Shown: positions 36,074 to 44,931 of the stretch, piece after piece
How the letters are laid out: each line of letters starts with the position of its first letter
How positions within the stretch are numbered: position 1 is the first letter of the stretch
Source of the DNA: Alteromonas antoniana
GTDB taxonomy: Bacteria; Pseudomonadota; Gammaproteobacteria; Enterobacterales; Alteromonadaceae
DNA length: 64,000 bases
Direction: 5' to 3'
Assembly (NCBI RefSeq): GCF_019249295.1
Contig: NZ_JAESDH010000021.1
Coordinates: forward strand, 1 to 64,000
Notes under the pieces: model-generated
What the model saw: only the letters and a program-made list of their open reading frames with translations
Database searches by the model: none
Told to the model about the DNA's origin: nothing
Position numbers and translations under genes: made by a program

Positions 36074-36932
36074 AAAGTTACAGAAGGTGTTGGCCAATCA
36101 GGGACTAGGCTCACGCCGTGAAATGGAACGTTGGATTGAACAGGGCAGGGTGTCAGTAAACGGCTCAGTGGCAACACTGGGAGATCGCGTTGACGCCAGT
36201 GCGCAAATCCGTGTTGATGGCCACTTGCTGTCACGTCAGACCGAAAAGCCGGTCTGTCGCGTGCTGATGTATAACAAACCCGAGGGTGAGCTGTGCAGCC
36301 GTCACGATCCGGAAGGGCGGGATACGGTGTTTGACCGCCTTCCTGCAATTCGCCTTGGTCGCTGGATTGCGGTGGGCCGCTTAGATATAAATACTTCAGG
36401 CTTATTGTTGTTTACTAATGATGGTGAGCTGGCCAACCGCCTGATGCACCCTAAGTGCGAGGTAGAGCGGGAATATTCGGTGCGCGTGTTCGGTGAAGTC
36501 TCTAACCAGATGATCAATACGCTGAAAAAAGGCGTGAAACTGGAAGACGGCGAAGCGCATTTTACTTCTGTCACGCCGAAGCCGGGTGATGATGAGAGCA
36601 TGAACCGCTGGTACAACGTCACCTTATCAGAAGGTCGCAACCGTGAGGTTCGCCGCTTGTGGGAATCACAGGAGATGCAGGTGAGTCGTCTTATCCGTGT
36701 ACGTTACGGGCCTATTGAGCTGCAAAAGCGATTACCACAGGGTGCCTGGGTTGAACTTCAGTTAGAAGATGTCAACGCCCTGCGCTCGCTGGTTCAGCTT
36801 GATGGTGAAACGCAATCGCTGGTGGATGCCCGTCAGAACAAGCTGGATCATGCTCGCTTAAGCCGAATGCGCCGCTCGGTGAAAAAGCACCGGGTTCGCA
36901 AAGAACAAAAGCCGCAGTCTCGTCGCAGATAG
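36066..36932 (+). CDS. rluB: 23S rRNA pseudouridine(2605) synthase
   Basis: A 288-residue RsuA-family pseudouridine synthase. It has an N-terminal S4 domain ([20 protein letters not shown]), catalytic Asp107 in [17 protein letters not shown], and [12 protein letters not shown]. The basic C-terminal tail ([20 protein letters not shown]) probably binds RNA. RluB modifies U2605 of 23S rRNA, and its place after scpAB is conserved in gammaproteobacteria. It overlaps scpB by 8 bases and is followed by a terminator. Confidence 0.95.
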   Translation: MTEKLQKVLANQGLGSRREMERWIEQGRVSVNGSVATLGDRVDASAQIRVDGHLLSRQTEKPVCRVLMYNKPEGELCSRHDPEGRDTVFDRLPAIRLGRWIAVGRLDINTSGLLLFTNDGELANRLMHPKCEVEREYSVRVFGEVSNQMINTLKKGVKLEDGEAHFTSVTPKPGDDESMNRWYNVTLSEGRNREVRRLWESQEMQVSRLIRVRYGPIELQKRLPQGAWVELQLEDVNALRSLVQLDGETQSLVDARQNKLDHARLSRMRRSVKKHRVRKEQKPQSRRR

Positions 36933-36937
36933 TTAGC

Positions 36938-36963
36938 AAAACGCCCGACCACGGGCGTTTTTC
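36938..36963 (+). terminator. Intrinsic terminator after rluB
   Basis: AAACGCCCG/CGGGCGTTT with a 4-base loop and trailing T residues (36939-36962) lies directly after the last gene of the yciV-rluB operon. Confidence 0.92.
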
Positions 36964-37072
36964 ATTTTCGCGGTTTCAGCAAATGGTTAGTACACCGAAA
37001 GGGCGGTGTTTTACCGTCTAAATACTTTGTCTTGCTGGCATGTCTTTCCTGCTACGTGTCGCTTAGCTTGTG

Positions 37073-37136
37073 CTTTCAAACTTTCAAACTTTCAACCTTA
37101 CAACATCTCAAACTCGCGAACTCTCAACCTCTCAAT
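37073..37136. repeat. Degenerate octamer tandem repeat (8 units)
   Basis: Eight consecutive 8-mers follow the pattern CTYTCAAM: CTTTCAAA, CTTTCAAA, CTTTCAAC, CTTACAAC, ATCTCAAA, CTCGCGAA, CTCTCAAC, CTCTCAAT. The first two are identical and the rest diverge. It sits in the gap between rluB and dkgB, in no supported gene. The origin is unclear; it may be an old slipped-strand expansion. Confidence 0.65.
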
Positions 37137-37394
37137 AGTTGCATCTCGCAATCTGCCTGACGCCTGTTTCCTCCCTGTCAGCCATGACTCACACTCACAG
37201 CGCGAGCGCTTAGAGGCTATGCCTGGTGCAAGCTAGCTGCGTCATAGTACGGCTGTTAAACCAGGGGCGGTGTTCTGACTACAGAATTGAGCTAAAGGTG
37301 TATAAAAACTGACTAACCACGCTGCTATGCCGATCTTATCTGCTTTTTATGGCGTAACCAGTTGTCCATGCAAACAGATAACAAGGAGATCACC
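37137..37394. other. dkgB upstream region, no gene seen
   Basis: Apart from the octamer repeat upstream, the gap between the rluB terminator and dkgB shows no supportable gene or RNA. It should contain the dkgB promoter, but no convincing hexamer pair was found. Confidence 0.4.
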
Positions 37395-38198
37395 ATGAAG
37401 GACATGCCTCAGCTGGGTATGGGTACATTCAGACTTGAAGATGATGTGGCCAGACAATCGGTAGTTGATGCGTTGGATATTGGTTTCAAGCATATTGATA
37501 CTGCGCAGTTTTATGGCAACGAGGAGCAGGTCGGCGACGCGCTGCAAACTGCGGGTGTCGAGCGAAGCGATGTGTTTGTTACCACCAAGGTCTGGTGGGA
37601 GTCGCTGGGCGAAGATCATTTCATTCCCAGTGTGCATGAAAGCTTATCGAAACTGAAACTCGAGCATCTTGATTTACTCTTAATCCACTGGCCGTACCCC
37701 GGCGATGATATTCCGATGGAGAGTTATTTAAAGAGCCTGAAACAGGCGAAAGACGAAGGGCTGACGCGCCATATCGGAGTAAGTAACTTTACTATTCCAC
37801 AAATGCGAAAAGCCGTTGAGATCCTGGGTGAGGGAGAAATCCTGACCAATCAGATAGAGCTTCATCCGTTTATGCAAAACCGGCAGGTTGTGCAGGAATG
37901 CCGCGATCTGGGTATTGGCGTTACTGCCTATATGCCGTTTGCCGTTGGTAAAGTGATGGACAATGATGTACTGAAAAGTATTGCGTCTGCCCATAATGCG
38001 ACACCGGCTCAGGTGGTACTGGCATGGATGGATAAAAAGAATATCCAGACCATTCCGTCTTCGACAAACAAAGACCATCTGAAAGGCAACTTTGATTACA
38101 CCAAAGTTGAGTTAACCGACGACGATATTGAACAGATTGACAACCTGGACAATGGCGATCGCATTGTTGATCCGGACTTTGCGCCGCAGTGGGATTAA
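37395..38198 (+). CDS. dkgB: 2,5-diketo-D-gluconate reductase B (aldo-keto reductase)
   Basis: A 267-residue (beta/alpha)8 NADPH-dependent reductase, the same length as E. coli DkgB. The catalytic tetrad is visible: Asp35 and Tyr40 (HIDTAQFYGNE), Lys65 (VTTKVWW) and His98 (LLIHWP). NADPH-binding residues lie in IPSSTNKDHL. It reduces 2,5-diketogluconate, methylglyoxal and similar carbonyls. ATG 37395 was chosen because AAGGAG lies 7 bases upstream and the length fits; a longer frame adds 11 residues. Confidence 0.93.
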   Translation: MKDMPQLGMGTFRLEDDVARQSVVDALDIGFKHIDTAQFYGNEEQVGDALQTAGVERSDVFVTTKVWWESLGEDHFIPSVHESLSKLKLEHLDLLLIHWPYPGDDIPMESYLKSLKQAKDEGLTRHIGVSNFTIPQMRKAVEILGEGEILTNQIELHPFMQNRQVVQECRDLGIGVTAYMPFAVGKVMDNDVLKSIASAHNATPAQVVLAWMDKKNIQTIPSSTNKDHLKGNFDYTKVELTDDDIEQIDNLDNGDRIVDPDFAPQWD

Positions 38199-38205
38199 CT
38201 TCTAT

Positions 38206-38228
38206 GGCGCCGCATGCCTCGCGGCGCC
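38206..38228 (+). terminator. GC-rich hairpin after dkgB
   Basis: A perfect 8-bp stem GGCGCCGC/GCGGCGCC with a 7-base loop starts 7 bases past the dkgB stop codon. The tail CGCTTATCTTTAT is only partly T-rich, so termination efficiency is uncertain. Confidence 0.5.
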
Positions 38229-38307
38229 GCTTATCTTTATAGTTCGTTAGTCGGCGTGAAACTGGTGAACGGATATCGCAAGTGATTCGAAACGCTGCGT
38301 CACGCTA

Positions 38308-38841
38308 TCAGCTGCGGACTATCGCCGCTTCCAGATGATTGTAGAAATGCATTACGTGGGCTTTTTCATACTCAGATTTTGTCAGCGCTCCGTACGCAAA
38401 ATGCTCCTGCAATTCGCCAGCATACTGTTGGAAGTTGATAAACGCCGATGCTAATCGCGAAATCGCCGGCTCGATACGTGTCGTGACTTCTATTTCCGGC
38501 GCGCCCGGAATTGCCTCATTGAGTCCGTGGTGCATCCGACCTTTCGCTGAAAATGCAGCAAATGCTACTGTGCCTGCGGTTTGTTTGAACGCATCAGAGT
38601 GGTGCTCAGGGTAACCTGTCAGAGAGTATTCAATGCTCTGTGCACAGTGAACCAAAACCTGGGGCAGGTTCCATTCTCCTTCAATGCCAATGACGTTGTC
38701 GGCAAGGTTATCCAGTGCAGCCAGAGCGGCATCAGTAGTAAGCTCCCTGGGGTTGCCGGGAATGAAGTGCCACCCGAGAGTACCAAGCCCGACAAGTGCC
38801 AGCCCGGTGCCGCCTGTGATGAGAAAATGTCGCCGGTTCAC
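38308..38841 (-). CDS. Exported DUF1569 protein with a Tat-like signal
   Basis: A 177-residue protein starting MNRRHFLITGGTGLALVGLG, a twin-arginine-type signal although the second position after RR is His. The mature part (NLPQVLVHCAQSIEYSLTGYPEHHS..., GAPEI, EKAHVMHFYNHLEAA) fits DUF1569, a DinB-like four-helix family that carries metal-binding histidines. The function is unknown. Its start overlaps the stop of the upstream protease gene (ATGA), so the two exported proteins are made together. Confidence 0.82.
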   Translation of the reverse strand: MNRRHFLITGGTGLALVGLGTLGWHFIPGNPRELTTDAALAALDNLADNVIGIEGEWNLPQVLVHCAQSIEYSLTGYPEHHSDAFKQTAGTVAFAAFSAKGRMHHGLNEAIPGAPEIEVTTRIEPAISRLASAFINFQQYAGELQEHFAYGALTKSEYEKAHVMHFYNHLEAAIVRS

Positions 38842-39695
38842 TGCTTAGTCTCGCTGCTGTCTTTAGGCAAGGCGATTTGCGAACACACAGTACTTAATGT
38901 AGAACGCGTTAAGCCCGCCGGTAGTGTATGCAGCTTCGTGTCAGCAACGTCTTGCCGATCGTTGTCGTTAGCATTCATAACGCTGTTTATCCAACCGATA
39001 TGTGTGGACACCCGTGTATACACCTCTCTGATACCATAAAGCCCGATTGCTTCGCCCTGGAAGCGCGAGCTGAGCCCTACCAGCACAGCGGAATTATCCT
39101 GAATATAAAATGCCGGGCCACCGCTATCGCCGCCGCCGGATACACCTTCCAGTGGCAACGCATTTTTTCCCTCATCAAATAAAAAATAAAGCAGGTTTTC
39201 TGTTACGTCACTTACCCGGTTCTGCGCTTTGCGAAGTACACCACCATTCTCAAAATTATCGATGATTTGGCCGGTTTTTCCGTTTCCCGTGCCGCCAACA
39301 CCTACAAACCACAATGTCATGTCCTGCTCGTCAGCTTTCTCATAGAGAGACGCGACCGGAATACCTTCGACAGACGAGGCGAGCTGAACAAGGGCAATGT
39401 CATGGTGCTTGCCGGGGGTATAGTCCGGGTGGATCCACTTTTGTTTCACGTTAACCTTGTGACGATTAACCTGAACGGTAGCGCCAGGAGTTATGCAAAA
39501 TGTCGCGTGGGCCGCGGTGAGGATCCATTGCGGTGCGATAAGGGAGCCATGGGCACCATCCACATAGAATGTCGCCAGTGCGGGGTAGTCACTTAACGTA
39601 GCCCGGTACTGTGTATCGTCCACATCGTGGCGAATAACAATGGCTTCAGCAGAGCTTGCCAGCAGGCCTGCTGCGACGAGAAACCATTTTTTCAT
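38838..39695 (-). CDS. Secreted trypsin-like serine protease
   Basis: A 285-residue S1 family protease with a signal peptide (MKKWFLVAAGLLASSAEA). Directly after it comes IVIRHDVDDTQY where trypsins carry the mature N-terminus. The triad is His63 (LTAAHA), Asp99 (HHDIALVQL) and Ser191 (GGGDSGGPAF). The residue six before the serine (Glu/Gly region, LEGVSGGGDSGG) does not clearly indicate trypsin-like Arg/Lys specificity. It is coupled to the DUF1569 gene downstream. Confidence 0.9.
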   Translation of the reverse strand: MKKWFLVAAGLLASSAEAIVIRHDVDDTQYRATLSDYPALATFYVDGAHGSLIAPQWILTAAHATFCITPGATVQVNRHKVNVKQKWIHPDYTPGKHHDIALVQLASSVEGIPVASLYEKADEQDMTLWFVGVGGTGNGKTGQIIDNFENGGVLRKAQNRVSDVTENLLYFLFDEGKNALPLEGVSGGGDSGGPAFYIQDNSAVLVGLSSRFQGEAIGLYGIREVYTRVSTHIGWINSVMNANDNDRQDVADTKLHTLPAGLTRSTLSTVCSQIALPKDSSETKQ

Positions 39696-40013
39696 AGTGT
39701 GCCCCGGGTGACAGTAAACAATTCACTCTATGCTAGCGTATCCGGGATGAAAGTACAGCGGCATGGCCAGAGTCAGAAAGCTGAAGGTTCAAAGTCAGCA
39801 TACTGCGGTAAAATCGTAGCCAGATAACTAACGGCTTGACGTCAACTCAGCGCCTTAGAATACGGAGCAGAGCGTCGGCGGTCTCTGTTCGGTTGTTTAC
39901 CTTTAAGCGCAAAGGAAAAGACAAGAGGGACGGGAGAATTTACCGCAACAGGAATGACGCTATTTCAGAGGCGTTGTAGCGAAGCTTTGGTATTGATTAG
40001 CGTAGCCGGGGCT
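39696..40013. other. Intergenic region, no gene seen
   Basis: The stretch between the protease gene and the terminator of the repeat lipoprotein gene holds no supportable reading frame or RNA. TTGACG and TAGAAT near 39836-39862 are only 14 bp apart and are not called a promoter. Confidence 0.4.
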
Positions 40014-40044
40014 GAAAAAAACACAGTCAGCCCGCAGGCTGACC
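40014..40044 (-). terminator. Intrinsic terminator of the repeat lipoprotein gene
   Basis: On the minus strand GTCAGCC-TGCG-GGCTGAC is followed three to four bases later by a run of seven T residues (complement of 40015-40021). It lies about 70 bp beyond the stop codon at 40111. Confidence 0.8.
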
Positions 40045-40110
40045 GTGAGGAGGATGCGATTACACTGACTTATTTCGTATCCTCTGTTGTTGCATGAACG
40101 CGGCTCAGCG

Positions 40111-42189
40111 TTACCAGAAATATGCCGGTAATACCGAAACGGATTCCGGGGCGGTGTAGCTGAAACTGTAGTCAGGCATGACATCACCGCTGTCCTGATT
40201 CAGGATATTGTCAAAGCGTAATATCATGTTGTTCGACTTTTCTGCTACGTACACGTTACCGTTGCTTATCATCAAATCCACAGGATTCCCCAGCATAGTT
40301 GCAGGCCCTGCGATATTCACTGTCATATCGGTCAGTCCGTCTGCCATGCCAGCGCCTGGTACGACATACAGTTTGCCGTCATCGGCAACTGCGGCACTGC
40401 CGACGTCAGATATCACCAGCGAGTCACTCTGCGCATCGTAATCAATACCATGGATGTTAGTCGGTGCAGTGACTGCAGTGCCTGACATGGCGGGAACAAT
40501 GAGGCGATCTTCGCCGGCAATAGCGGTTTGTCCTGCCATCAGCTTTCTGGTGACTTCATCAAACACCGCAACAGTGCCGTTGGTCAACGCGACAAAAGCA
40601 CGGTCAGACGCGGCGTCATAGTCTACATCCCATGGGCGGGCGCCGTTGTCCATTGTTAACGAGAGTAACGGCGCGACGTTGCCAGATGAACAGCGTGAGA
40701 ATACCTGAACGGCTGGCGTCTCGGCATTAAATTCAGCCACGAAAACGAGCCCGTGCGCCGTCGACACATCCAGCCCTTTTGGCGTCACAAGGCCGGTGTT
40801 CTCTCCGCTTATCATTCTGTCCTGAGAGGCGCTGTACATGCCGTCTTCCCGGGTTGTACCGGCACGGTTAAGCACCATAATGCCGCCCATTCCCGAGTCC
40901 GGATCATCAAACGTCGCATATCCGTTTCCTGCCGTGTCATAGGTAACACTTTCGATACTCATGCCGGCATCAAACGTACGCAACTGACTGTTCAGCACTG
41001 CCGTAACCTGAGCGATTTCGCCAGTCGTTGCGCCCGCCGTTGCGGGATTACTGCTGACACTCACGCCTTGTATCGTTGTTGTGGTCAGTGCATTGTCAGA
41101 GACATCCCACTGCACGTCATGCTCCATTACCTCAGCCAGCGACTCAGTCTTTATACTGGGCACAGACAATGCAGGCGCGATGTCGCCGCTGTCACCACTG
41201 AAGATATTGGTGAAAGTCAGAATAGCGTCATTCGATTTTTCAGCAACACGGAGTGTCGTTCCGGTTAGGATGATATCAACCGGATTACCCAGCATCGTGG
41301 CAGGGCCGCCAATCATGCGAACCGGCTCTACCATGCCGTCAGCCACAGAAGCACTATCGACAACGAAGAGTTGTCCGTCATCCGCAACAGCAGCATCTCC
41401 TACATCAGATAAAACCAGTCTGTCACCTGCGGCATCGTATACAATGCCGTGCATATTGACCGAAATCTGATTGCCGTCGCTGTCTGAGGGGACAATGACA
41501 CGCATTACAGCCGGTGCGTAATCCGATGCCATCACATCATCATACACCGCCACGGTGCCGTCGGTGAGAGCTACAAACAGGCGGTCCGCTTGTTCATCAA
41601 AAGCCAGATCCCAGGGCTTCGCTGAGGTCATGATCTCTGCTACCGGCGCGACATCACCACTCGCCTGACTACCAAAAACACTCACCCGCATACCGTTAAA
41701 ATCGGCGATAAATGTCATACCGGAATGCGGAGCCTGAGCGATACCTTTAGGGTTAGTCAGGCCGGTTTGCATGCCACCAATCATACTGTCGCGTGAAGCG
41801 TCGTACATGCCACTGGTGCGTTGGGTGAAATTACACAGGGTACGGATAACACCCTGTTCACTGTCGCCAGCCTGAACCAGGTCGCCCTGATGCGTTAACG
41901 CTACGCCTTCGTTCGCGCCGGTGGTCGCGCGCGCAAGCATAGCAATATTTTGGTCAACCAGGTCCACCGTGCCGCGGTTGTCGTTGCCATTATTAGCAAT
42001 CAGAAACTGACCTGCGGCAAAGCCCGGCGAACCGTCCATGCCGTCCATGCCATCCGTACCGTCCATTCCGTCATTGCCTGCCGGTCCGGTATCGCCATCA
42101 TCGCCATTACAGCCAGATAGTAAAAGCATCACTGAAGCCGCGATTACCGTCAAAGTCGCGGGGTGTTTTCGAGTAGATAGTGTCTTCAT
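40111..42189 (-). CDS. Lipoprotein with collagen-like stalk and duplicated beta-propeller-like domain
   Basis: A 692-residue protein with the lipobox LLLSGC (Cys27), then Gly-rich collagen-like triplets (residues about 29-56: GDTGPAGNDGMDGTDGMDGM). Two similar halves follow. Matching landmarks occur in each: a MYDASRDSMIGGMQTGL / MYSASQDRMISGENTGL block, SGDVAPV / SGNVAPL, KPWDLAFDEQADRLFVALTDGTVAVYDDV / RPWDVDYDAASDRAFVALTNGTVAVFDEV, VLSDVGDAAVADDGQLFVV / VISDVGSAAVADDGKLYVV, and GGPATMLGNPVD / AGPATMLGNPVD. Each half looks like NHL/SMP-type propeller blades. It is probably surface- or periplasm-exposed; the ligand is unknown. Confidence 0.8.
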   Translation of the reverse strand: MKTLSTRKHPATLTVIAASVMLLLSGCNGDDGDTGPAGNDGMDGTDGMDGMDGSPGFAAGQFLIANNGNDNRGTVDLVDQNIAMLARATTGANEGVALTHQGDLVQAGDSEQGVIRTLCNFTQRTSGMYDASRDSMIGGMQTGLTNPKGIAQAPHSGMTFIADFNGMRVSVFGSQASGDVAPVAEIMTSAKPWDLAFDEQADRLFVALTDGTVAVYDDVMASDYAPAVMRVIVPSDSDGNQISVNMHGIVYDAAGDRLVLSDVGDAAVADDGQLFVVDSASVADGMVEPVRMIGGPATMLGNPVDIILTGTTLRVAEKSNDAILTFTNIFSGDSGDIAPALSVPSIKTESLAEVMEHDVQWDVSDNALTTTTIQGVSVSSNPATAGATTGEIAQVTAVLNSQLRTFDAGMSIESVTYDTAGNGYATFDDPDSGMGGIMVLNRAGTTREDGMYSASQDRMISGENTGLVTPKGLDVSTAHGLVFVAEFNAETPAVQVFSRCSSGNVAPLLSLTMDNGARPWDVDYDAASDRAFVALTNGTVAVFDEVTRKLMAGQTAIAGEDRLIVPAMSGTAVTAPTNIHGIDYDAQSDSLVISDVGSAAVADDGKLYVVPGAGMADGLTDMTVNIAGPATMLGNPVDLMISNGNVYVAEKSNNMILRFDNILNQDSGDVMPDYSFSYTAPESVSVLPAYFW

Positions 42190-42373
42190 AATTATCTCCG
42201 TTTAGTCATATTGAAGAGGACGCTTCTTACTACCCGCGCCAGCTATCACCAAACCAAACGACTGAGTTTGCAAACTGGATGCAGAAAAAGTGATATTTTT
42301 AAATTGCGATATCGGTAGAAAAGGGAGGGGGAAGTCCATACATTAGAAAGAAGGACGTCGCATCGGAGTGGAA

Positions 42374-43663
42374 ATGGACAAACAGGCCCAATTAAAAACA
42401 GCGAAGCGACAGGCGCTATTATGGCTTTGCGGTGCAGCGGTAATTTTTGTGCTGGTGACAACGGTGCAGGTTTTGTATCCCGCTTATCAGAACAGCTTTT
42501 TTGCAGGCCTGATAAAAATGGCCGCCGAGGCGGCGCTGATTGGTGGTCTGGCTGACTGGTTTGCTGTCACGGCGCTGTTTAAGCCGATCCCGGCGCGATA
42601 CCCCATCCCACATACAAACATTGTTGCCCGCAATAAAAAGGCGATAGCCGAGAACCTGTCGGACTTTGTAAAAGAAAAGTTTTTTAACCCCGTAGCGATT
42701 GAGTCACTGATAGCGTCGAGTCATCCGGCAAAAGGCGCGGGCAGATGGCTTAAGCAACAACAGCATGCGGATAAACTTGCCCGGTATCTGTGCGACACGC
42801 TGGCGGGTTTTCTGCACGTGTTCGATGATGCGCCGGTGAAGCAATTCGTGATGAACGCCATTCGTAAAGGCATAAATAAAGTCGATCTGGGTCCCCTTGC
42901 ATCGGGGACGCTTACTGTCCTGACTCGTGATGGCAGACATCAGCTTATTTTGGACAAACTGCTGCACAAGCTGGCTGTCATGTCGCAAACACCCGAAACC
43001 CAGGATGTGATAGCGGCAAAGCTTTATCAGTGGCTTAAAACAGAACACCGCCGACTGGAGAAGATCCTTCCCAGCCAGTGGCTAAGTGAGCAGGGAGCCA
43101 ACGCAGCGGTAAAAGCGCTGGCGGATATTCTGGCTGATATTGATGAAGACGCTTCACATCCTCTCAGACTGGCGTTTGACAGGCAGGTAGCTATCTTTGC
43201 AGAGCAACTGGAAAATGATCCGGTGTACCTGCAAAAGCTGGACGATTTCAGACAACAACTGCTTGAGAATGACACACTTCAGCACTATCTGCATGCCGTG
43301 TGGAGCGATGTTAAAACCTGGCTGGACAAGGACTTAGCCGACGGGCAGGGTAGAAGTCATAAGGCTATTGCCTCTGCTTTATGTGAGATTGGCAACGCGG
43401 TCGACGAGGATCCGGCGCTTGCAGCGTCTATTGATAAGCATATTGCTGAAGCCGGTCGCTATATGGCACCCGAGTTGTCAGATTTTCTCACCAGCCACAT
43501 CCGCAAAACGATTGAAGGCTGGGATGAAAAAGACATGGCGCAACAAATTGAGCTCAACATAGGCAAAGATCTGCAGAAAGTGCGAATTAACGGCACCATT
43601 GTCGGCGGATTAATAGGGGGGGTGCTTTATTTCATCGAACAGGGCATAGGGTTATTAGGATGA
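42374..43663 (+). CDS. DUF445 family membrane protein (YjiN-like)
   Basis: A 429-residue protein with an N-terminal membrane helix (LLWLCGAAVIFVLVTTVQVL), then the family signature AEAALIGGLADWFAVTALFKPIP and HTNIVARNKKAIAENLSDFVKEKFF. A long helical middle section leads to the C-terminal hydrophobic NGTIVGGLIGGVLYFIEQGIGLL. This is the DUF445 layout, function unknown. ATG 42374 has CGGAG just upstream and was preferred to GTG 42368. Confidence 0.88.
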   Translation: MDKQAQLKTAKRQALLWLCGAAVIFVLVTTVQVLYPAYQNSFFAGLIKMAAEAALIGGLADWFAVTALFKPIPARYPIPHTNIVARNKKAIAENLSDFVKEKFFNPVAIESLIASSHPAKGAGRWLKQQQHADKLARYLCDTLAGFLHVFDDAPVKQFVMNAIRKGINKVDLGPLASGTLTVLTRDGRHQLILDKLLHKLAVMSQTPETQDVIAAKLYQWLKTEHRRLEKILPSQWLSEQGANAAVKALADILADIDEDASHPLRLAFDRQVAIFAEQLENDPVYLQKLDDFRQQLLENDTLQHYLHAVWSDVKTWLDKDLADGQGRSHKAIASALCEIGNAVDEDPALAASIDKHIAEAGRYMAPELSDFLTSHIRKTIEGWDEKDMAQQIELNIGKDLQKVRINGTIVGGLIGGVLYFIEQGIGLLG

Positions 43664-43788
43664 TGGAAAACCTATCCCTGAATATTCAAGAAGAACGCCT
43701 GTTGTAAAAGGCTGATATCGCAGCCTGGCACAGGCATCGTCATCTTTGCCAATTGTGGCGGTAGCGGAGCAACCTACGTGCTCACAAA

Positions 43789-44427
43789 TTATCTGGGAGT
43801 AAGATAATACACCTCATTATTTGCCGGTGCTTTCCCTTTCAGACCCCCGTCAATTTCTTCACTCTCCTGTCTGGCAATAACATAGTCACCATCATAGAGC
43901 GACCGTACGGTGCTTTCAGATACGGCGAACGGCGGGCCAGGGATGACGCTCTGGTCGTAATCGACGCAGATAAGCAACTGTCTGGCCTTGCCGGTTAGCG
44001 CCATAAGCTGTTTTGTATAGCGTATCCGCATCGTATCGGGCAGAGCAATAAGGGCTGCGCGGTCATAGACGCCGCTAATATCGCCAACCTGTTTTGCAGT
44101 AAGTGCAAAAATATCGCCAACGAACACAGTGAGACCGGGAATATGATAACGCTTGTGTTCACCATCCTGCGTTACATCGGGTTGCTCTCCCAACTCGTCA
44201 AATAATTGCGTAATTGCCAGCTCGCTGAGTTCAGCAGCGACGACATCATAGCCTTGTGAAATCAGGTAGTAGATGTCACGCGTTTTTCCGCACAGCGGCA
44301 CAAAAACTCTGGGTGAATCAGTGGAAGACAGGAAGTCATGATGTTTCATCAGGTAAGGATTTCCCTGCGCCTCATGAAACGCAATTTCGTTGTTATGCCA
44401 TTTACTGATCCAAAAGTCGTGCTCCAT
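43789..44427 (-). CDS. tpm: Thiopurine S-methyltransferase
   Basis: A 212-residue cytosolic SAM-dependent methyltransferase. The N-terminal WHNNEIAFHEAQGNPYL, the SAM loop VFVPLCGKTRDIYYL and VYDRAALIALPDTMR are typical of bacterial TPMT, which methylates thiopurines and also selenium and tellurium compounds. It lies downstream of a small membrane protein gene and the MITE-like element on the same strand. Confidence 0.95.
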   Translation of the reverse strand: MEHDFWISKWHNNEIAFHEAQGNPYLMKHHDFLSSTDSPRVFVPLCGKTRDIYYLISQGYDVVAAELSELAITQLFDELGEQPDVTQDGEHKRYHIPGLTVFVGDIFALTAKQVGDISGVYDRAALIALPDTMRIRYTKQLMALTGKARQLLICVDYDQSVIPGPPFAVSESTVRSLYDGDYVIARQESEEIDGGLKGKAPANNEVYYLTPR

Positions 44428-44504
44428 AGCGTAGCTGTGCTCCTGATTTAACGAACGATGCCAAACGAAGAGGCAAATAGGCTCTGTCGTCGCGTTTTGT
44501 AGGC

Positions 44505-44696
44505 TTACTTTACTACAGGCGAGCGCTGATTTTCTCGTGCAATTGCGTCTTTTATCGCAATTTCAGTGAATTGCATGGCAGCGTCCTGCGCCTGGCTACG
44601 ACATGTCAGCATGCTGATATCAATATGGTTGTTACGCAGTTGCAGATACAACGCAGCAAGCGTCCCTAATACCAATCCGCATAGGAGTTTACCCAC
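44505..44696 (-). CDS. Small single-helix membrane protein, start inside a MITE-like repeat
   Basis: This 63-residue frame starts at GTG 44696. It encodes a hydrophobic segment (LLCGLVLGTLAALYLQL) and a charged tail with no family match. The first nine codons (MGKLLCGLV) lie in the terminal repeat of the element 44670-44931, so the original start was probably lost and replaced. No good ribosome site precedes the GTG. It could be a remodelled gene, or a remnant. It lies between the nucleotidyltransferase gene and tpm, all on one strand. Confidence 0.45.
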   Translation of the reverse strand: MGKLLCGLVLGTLAALYLQLRNNHIDISMLTCRSQAQDAAMQFTEIAIKDAIARENQRSPVVK

Positions 44697-44931
44697 TCAG
44701 CTAGACTGTCAGGCTTTCTGGCTAGGCTTGGTTGCACAGGTTTGGTGGTTCCAAATCAAGCAAGCATAACAACGCCCGAAAGTCTGACAGCATTGCCCGA
44801 AGGGAGTGGCCAAAACGACTTACATCTGTGTTGCGTCCTCTGGACATAGAATGACTATGCCTCAGAGAACGCGTCGTGATCTAAGTCGTTTTGACTCACT
44901 CTGAGAGGGTAAACTCCTATGCGGATTGGTA
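44670..44931. mobile_element. 262-bp MITE-like element with 31-bp terminal inverted repeats
   Basis: Left end TACCAATCCGCATAGGAGTT... and its inverted copy at the right end match over 31 bp with one mismatch. TAA flanks both sides (44667-44669 and 44932-44934) as a probable 3-bp target duplication. Inside are two further inverted repeats: CTGTCAGGCTTTC/GAAAGTCTGACAG (44706-44718/44778-44790, one mismatch) and AAAACGACTTA/TAAGTCGTTTT (44812-44822/44882-44892, perfect). The second repeat encloses GCGT/ACGC, CTCTG/CAGAG and CATAG/CTATG pairs and so forms a long hairpin. There is no transposase. It must have been moved in trans, if mobile. Confidence 0.82.

Noticed and set aside
39836..39862. Promoter TTGACG ... 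TAGAAT
   Set aside because: The hexamers are about 14 bp apart, too close for sigma70, and no gene follows on that strand until 42374.
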